In this document: piece by piece, positions 13,933-17,315 of the stretch
How positions within the stretch are numbered: the stretch's first letter is position 1
How the letters are laid out: every line of letters begins with the position of its first letter
Source of the DNA: JADJXV01 sp964527785
Lineage (GTDB): Bacteria; Bacteroidota; Ignavibacteria; Kapaibacteriales; UBA961
Length of the DNA stretch: 17,315 nt
NCBI GenBank assembly: GCA_964527785.1
Contig: CAZGNO010000077.1
Location: forward strand, 1-17,315
Direction of reading: 5' to 3'
Translations under genes and position numbers: made by a program
Notes under the pieces: generated by a model
Told to the model about the DNA's origin: nothing
Databases searched by the model: none
What the model saw: the letters and a program-made list of their open reading frames with translations, nothing else

Positions 13933-16650
13933 CTATTTCACAATTACCATTACAGCACTTTCATAAACATTTGTACCTGAAACAACTACTCGGTACGAAC
14001 CGGTCATCACATCCTTCGTATGAATTGTAAATTCATTCAAACCTTCACGAAGTTCACCCTTTATTGGGAGTATAATCTGCTGTCCCAGTATATCATAGAC
14101 TGCAATTTCTACTTCGGCTGATTTGTCGGATTGTATTCTGATTCTCGCTTCGTCTTGCACGGGATTTGGCGTTACTACAGTTCTTATTGTTTGGACTGGG
14201 GCAGTATATTCATCAGAACTAATATCAACATTGTAACTACCTTCTTTAATTTCGAAATCACTCTCAGACGATTCCACGTCGCTTGATTTCAAAAGCTGAT
14301 TTGCTCCTAACGCGAAGCCATACTTTGCATTCAAATACGAGAATGTTTGTGAGCGCACGGCAGGTGAAACTGTGTTGTAGAGCATCACTTCGGCTATAGA
14401 GCCACCAAACGGAAAAGCAATCGTTGAATTTGAATATCCCATCCACATCCTTGTTCCCTGGACCGCCGACCCCACGCCATTATACTGCGTGCCTTGCGGC
14501 AGGGTTGGCGTAACTCCGTTTGTAATTGCAGTTTGATTATTCACCGAAACTTTGAGAGTTCCTGCACTTCCATCATAGACAAGTTGTGTTAAATAGGAGG
14601 TGTTTGGTTGGCATGGTTTATTTATCCATACTGCATTGTTGCCATTCCAAACTCCAAAGCCGATTTGAGAGCCGTAAATGTAAATATTGAATCCCGAATG
14701 CGCGGCAGCACCGCTTCCCGACTCAAATATAACTTGATTCGCGTTAATATCCGCACCTGTTTTGAATACCGAAAAAAGTGTTTTTGCAGTTCCGGCATTG
14801 ATGGCAGCAGAATTATTGACAATCAGTGCATCATTCACCTGGTCGAACGTGACTCCAGGCAGTCCGTTTACGGTATTGAGACCTGAGTTGTAATAAGTCG
14901 GAATCAGTATTTGATTTCCGCCCACCATATACGCACCTCTGCCATTACCTGACACATCTTGCCACGATGCATGAGCTTCGTTGAATGGGGCGGTAAAAGG
15001 CAATTGCTGACCATTGTTTACACCGATTATTTTGCTTGCGTCCAGCCATAAGGCAAGCGATACTCCTGTCACAGGTTCGTATTTTGTTACGGCGAGTGAT
15101 TGCGATGTTGTGCAGCCGTTTGGCAATAGAACTGCTGCTTCGATACTTCCTGCTCCTGCTGCTCCCCATGACACTGTCACTTGGTTAGTGCCTTGTCCCG
15201 ATGTGATTATCCCGCCTGATACCGACCATGTAATCGTACCGGGAATCTGCTGAATTGAATATTGTTGTATCGAGTTTACCTGTACATCTACTACGCCCGA
15301 AACAGTTACCGCCGGTACCGGATTCACAGTGATTTGCTTGGTGGATGGTACTCCATTGCCATAGGCATTTGCCCCTACAACCGTGATATTACCCGATACC
15401 GCTGCTGCCCCGTAATTTACGGTGATGCTGTTTGTTGCGCTTGTTCCGGTTGCACCACTCGGTAATTCCCATAGATAGGATGTTGCGTTGGTAATAGCGG
15501 AAACTGAATATGTAACGGAGGTTTGCCCCTGACATACTGTGGTTGTACCTGTTATTGCTCCGGCTGATGCAGGAAGGTAATCGAGCAGAGTTTTAAGAAG
15601 CATTCCTGTTATTGCTCCGTCAATTGCTGACTGGTTCGAATTGGAGAGTCCGCAAACAGTAGCTTTCATTTCGGGGTCGTAGAACATCCTACTTTTATAA
15701 CCTGTATTTACTCCTCCGTGTCCCCATACAGTTCTTCCAAAAAGAGACATTTTCAGAAACGCAAAGCCGTAGTTTCCGGGACTCAAAAAGGTGGTAATCT
15801 CTGTAAGGGAATTAGCACTAACTACCTGACCGCTCAGAAGTGCCTGATACCACTGTGCCATTTCGCCGGCAGTCGAATACATCGAGCCGGAACTTCTACC
15901 CAAAGTATTGAGAGCAGTTCTTGAAATATTAATTCCATCTACACCGTTTTGCCAAGGGTGAGCTATAGTTCCAAGTACTGTTTCTTGCCCATCGTAGAAT
16001 GTGCTGTCTAATTGAAGGGGAGTGAGAATACTGTCTCGAATAATTGTAGAGACGGACTGTCCTGTTGCGCTTTCAATTATCATTCCTGCTAAGACGTAAT
16101 TGGTATTAGAATATCCATAACCGGTACCTTTGTTAAACAGTTTTGGACCAACATATGCCATTACTTCTGCGGTCGTAAATTGATGAGCAGGATTAGCCGC
16201 AATAAATGCCATGGATGCATTGGTAAATACATCTGCAATACCGCTTGTATGATTCAGAAGTTGTCTGATTGTGACTGAAGAATCAACATTGTTGTATTTT
16301 GGCAACCACTCATGGAGTTGGTCGCTCAAATTGAGAATATTATTTTCTACTAGTTTCATCACAGCTACTGCTGTAAACAGTTTGGTATTGCTGGCAATAC
16401 CAAATTCCATGTCGGATGTAATCGGGTGTCCGGCATAGGATATTCCGCTTGTACCTTTCCATATACCTTGCCCCGGGTAATAGACACTTGCTGACACCCC
16501 TTTTGTATCAGGAAAAGCAGCTAATTGAGTATCTAAAGTTTGCTGTAGTTTTGCAGCTAGATTCGCATTGAAATTTTGTGCATTTACATTGCCGAATATA
16601 GTAACACCAAAGAGTAGAACTACGGCTGATTTAATTAAAAAAGATTTCAT
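13933..16650 (-). CDS. Secreted serine hydrolase (class C beta-lactamase fold) with PKD-like, LamG-like and T9SS sorting domains
   Basis: This is a 905-residue exported protein. A signal peptide occupies 1-24 (cleavage likely after NVNA). Residues about 30-360 form a serine beta-lactamase/DD-peptidase (S12) domain with SNTK at 87-90 (nucleophile Ser87, Lys90), Tyr-Ser-Asn at 180-182 and His-Gly-Gly at 311-313 replacing the Lys-Thr-Gly box. It could be a peptidase, esterase or beta-lactamase; the HGG box favours an esterase or DD-peptidase-like role. Then come two Ig/PKD-like repeats (about 364-443 and 445-525), a LamG/concanavalin-like sheet domain (about 531-783), an acidic linker, and a type A T9SS sorting domain (823-905, opening VVTPNPVQDEARIRI and ending VIVK). 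The protein should cross the outer membrane by the type IX system and stay at the surface or be released. No operon partner is visible; a repeat-containing gap follows. Confidence 0.92.
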   Translation of the reverse strand: MKSFLIKSAVVLLFGVTIFGNVNAQNFNANLAAKLQQTLDTQLAAFPDTKGVSASVYYPGQGIWKGTSGISYAGHPITSDMEFGIASNTKLFTAVAVMKLVENNILNLSDQLHEWLPKYNNVDSSVTIRQLLNHTSGIADVFTNASMAFIAANPAHQFTTAEVMAYVGPKLFNKGTGYGYSNTNYVLAGMIIESATGQSVSTIIRDSILTPLQLDSTFYDGQETVLGTIAHPWQNGVDGINISRTALNTLGRSSGSMYSTAGEMAQWYQALLSGQVVSANSLTEITTFLSPGNYGFAFLKMSLFGRTVWGHGGVNTGYKSRMFYDPEMKATVCGLSNSNQSAIDGAITGMLLKTLLDYLPASAGAITGTTTVCQGQTSVTYSVSAITNATSYLWELPSGATGTSATNSITVNYGAAAVSGNITVVGANAYGNGVPSTKQITVNPVPAVTVSGVVDVQVNSIQQYSIQQIPGTITWSVSGGIITSGQGTNQVTVSWGAAGAGSIEAAVLLPNGCTTSQSLAVTKYEPVTGVSLALWLDASKIIGVNNGQQLPFTAPFNEAHASWQDVSGNGRGAYMVGGNQILIPTYYNSGLNTVNGLPGVTFDQVNDALIVNNSAAINAGTAKTLFSVFKTGADINANQVIFESGSGAAAHSGFNIYIYGSQIGFGVWNGNNAVWINKPCQPNTSYLTQLVYDGSAGTLKVSVNNQTAITNGVTPTLPQGTQYNGVGSAVQGTRMWMGYSNSTIAFPFGGSIAEVMLYNTVSPAVRSQTFSYLNAKYGFALGANQLLKSSDVESSESDFEIKEGSYNVDISSDEYTAPVQTIRTVVTPNPVQDEARIRIQSDKSAEVEIAVYDILGQQIILPIKGELREGLNEFTIHTKDVMTGSYRVVVSGTNVYESAVMVIVK

Positions 16651-17048
16651 AGAATATAATTAAATAAATTAAAAAAAATATACTTTTTCCAAACAAGTAT
16701 ATAAACGCGCGCGATTGTTTATATAGTTGTTGTTGTATGAATTAGTAAATATTTGTATATCTAAAAATATAGTTTTATACAGAAGGTTACAATTCTTTTA
16801 TATTTTAATTATTTTAAATTATATTGAATTTAAATAAGGAGGCAAAGGGAGGCAAAATTATAGAAGGTTGTGCGTAGAAGTGCATATTCCGGTAAATGCA
16901 GATGTTTGCTGCCGTGCATTGATTTGTTATATTTTGGTTGTTTATTATATTACAACATTATTTGTTTCATAGTGCATTCAGAAATCGAATTGCCCATTAG
17001 GGGCATAATAAGTAAGTACCGGAACAGATTAAATTGCTACATTCAATC
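16651..17048. other. AT-rich intergenic region upstream of the serine hydrolase
   Basis: The gap holds the hydrolase promoter region. On the minus strand TTTG (16693-16690) followed after 18 nt by TAATTTAT (16671-16664) is a weak Bacteroidota-type promoter match. An alternating CG stretch (about 16706-16713) and a direct repeat of GGAGGCAAA at 16838-16846 and 16848-16856 are also present. The plus-strand open frame from 16870 runs into the palindromic element at 17049 and is not a convincing gene. Confidence 0.4.
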
Positions 17049-17151
17049 CTGTCATTCTGAGCGGCAGCGAAGAATCTCCGTTTGCTGCTTAAGTCCTTTT
17101 TTGTGGTGCATTGCGGAGATTCTTCAGTTGAAGATTTCTTCAGAATGACAG
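17049..17151. repeat. 103-bp palindromic REP/MITE-like element
   Basis: Its ends are a perfect 12-bp inverted repeat, CTGTCATTCTGA (17049-17060) and TCAGAATGACAG (17140-17151). A second perfect 12-bp inverted pair lies inside, GAAGAATCTCCG (17069-17080) and CGGAGATTCTTC (17114-17125), around a central loop. The arms match the repeats at 1-26 and 204-236. No target-site duplication is visible and there is no open frame for a transposase, so any movement would need a partner in trans. Confidence 0.75.
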
Positions 17152-17183
17152 TATACGATAATTACTATTTATTTTGTCCCGGT

Positions 17184-17264
17184 AAGTGATAGGGCTAAAA
17201 TAACCGAACCATTAAATTAAGTAAATTATTTGTTTGAAAAAATTGGCAAGTAATTGAACACTTC
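17184..17264 (+). repeat. Dispersed intergenic repeat, copy 3
   Basis: The segment starts AAGTGATAGGGCTAAAATAA and ends GGCAAGTAATTGAACACTTC, as in the copy at 12881-12950, with a longer middle. It is followed directly by GACTACGCTCAGCATGAC (17265-17282), a variant of the REP arms. REP element and dispersed repeat therefore sit side by side here, as they do at the left end of the window (1-26 with 54-124). Confidence 0.65.
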
Positions 17265-17315
17265 GACTACGCTCAGCATGACAAACGAGCTCAAGTCACA
17301 CTGAGTTCCTGATAG

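Noticed and set aside
16705..16714. Alternating purine-pyrimidine CG tract as a possible Z-DNA element
   Set aside because: It is only about 9 bp, with no supporting context.
16870..17148. Plus-strand open frame of 92 codons
   Set aside because: It runs through the palindromic element at 17049-17151, and its Cys-rich start has no recognisable pattern.

Overview
The window looks like a chromosomal segment from a Bacteroidota-type organism (or a near relative in the FCB group). The signs are a T9SS-type C-terminal sorting domain on a large secreted protein, a TTTG / TAnnTTTG promoter of the Bacteroidota class, lipoprotein and outer-membrane-barrel protein types common in that group, little use of Shine-Dalgarno sites, and a moderately AT-rich composition. 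The exact lineage cannot be read from the sequence.

Left part (1-4500). Palindromic intergenic repeats come first, then a minus-strand methionine sulfoxide reductase A made as a lipoprotein (msrA), and divergently a plus-strand NAD-dependent epimerase. Next is a compact, visibly AT-richer type II restriction-modification module: an XRE controller-like regulator, an HNH/zinc restriction endonuclease overlapping it by one base, and a convergent C5-cytosine methyltransferase whose 3' end overlaps the endonuclease by 11 bp. A 16-bp inverted repeat, ATGCTA-N4-TAGTAT, occurs upstream of the regulator and again upstream of the methyltransferase. It is the predicted operator for the regulator.

Centre (4600-12640, all minus strand; transcription runs from high to low coordinates). 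An ECF sigma factor is followed 2 bp later by a single polypeptide with an anti-sigma-like N-terminus, one inner-membrane helix, a long Ser/Thr/Asn-rich linker and a C-terminal beta-barrel-like domain ending in Phe. This is the layout of the dual membrane-spanning anti-sigma factors. Three paralogous lipoproteins follow with 33-43 bp gaps, closed by a hairpin terminator. A fourth paralog lies about 580 bp further on with its own near-identical terminator. Each lipoprotein has a lipobox Cys followed by a conserved CREMG(I)xPWD tether, two consecutive META/HslJ-like domains and a conserved C-terminal beta-rich domain I cannot name. The array appears to be a sigma-controlled envelope module: the barrel/anti-sigma would sense the outer membrane and the sigma factor would drive the META lipoproteins. 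This is the most interesting system in the window.

Right part (12640-17315). A DUF1801 protein with a strong intrinsic terminator is followed by a 905-residue secreted serine hydrolase (class C beta-lactamase/DD-peptidase fold) fused to PKD-like, LamG-like and T9SS sorting domains. Short repeats lie in the gaps. Repeats at the right edge are related to those at the left edge. No rRNA, tRNA, CRISPR array, transposase or integrase was seen.
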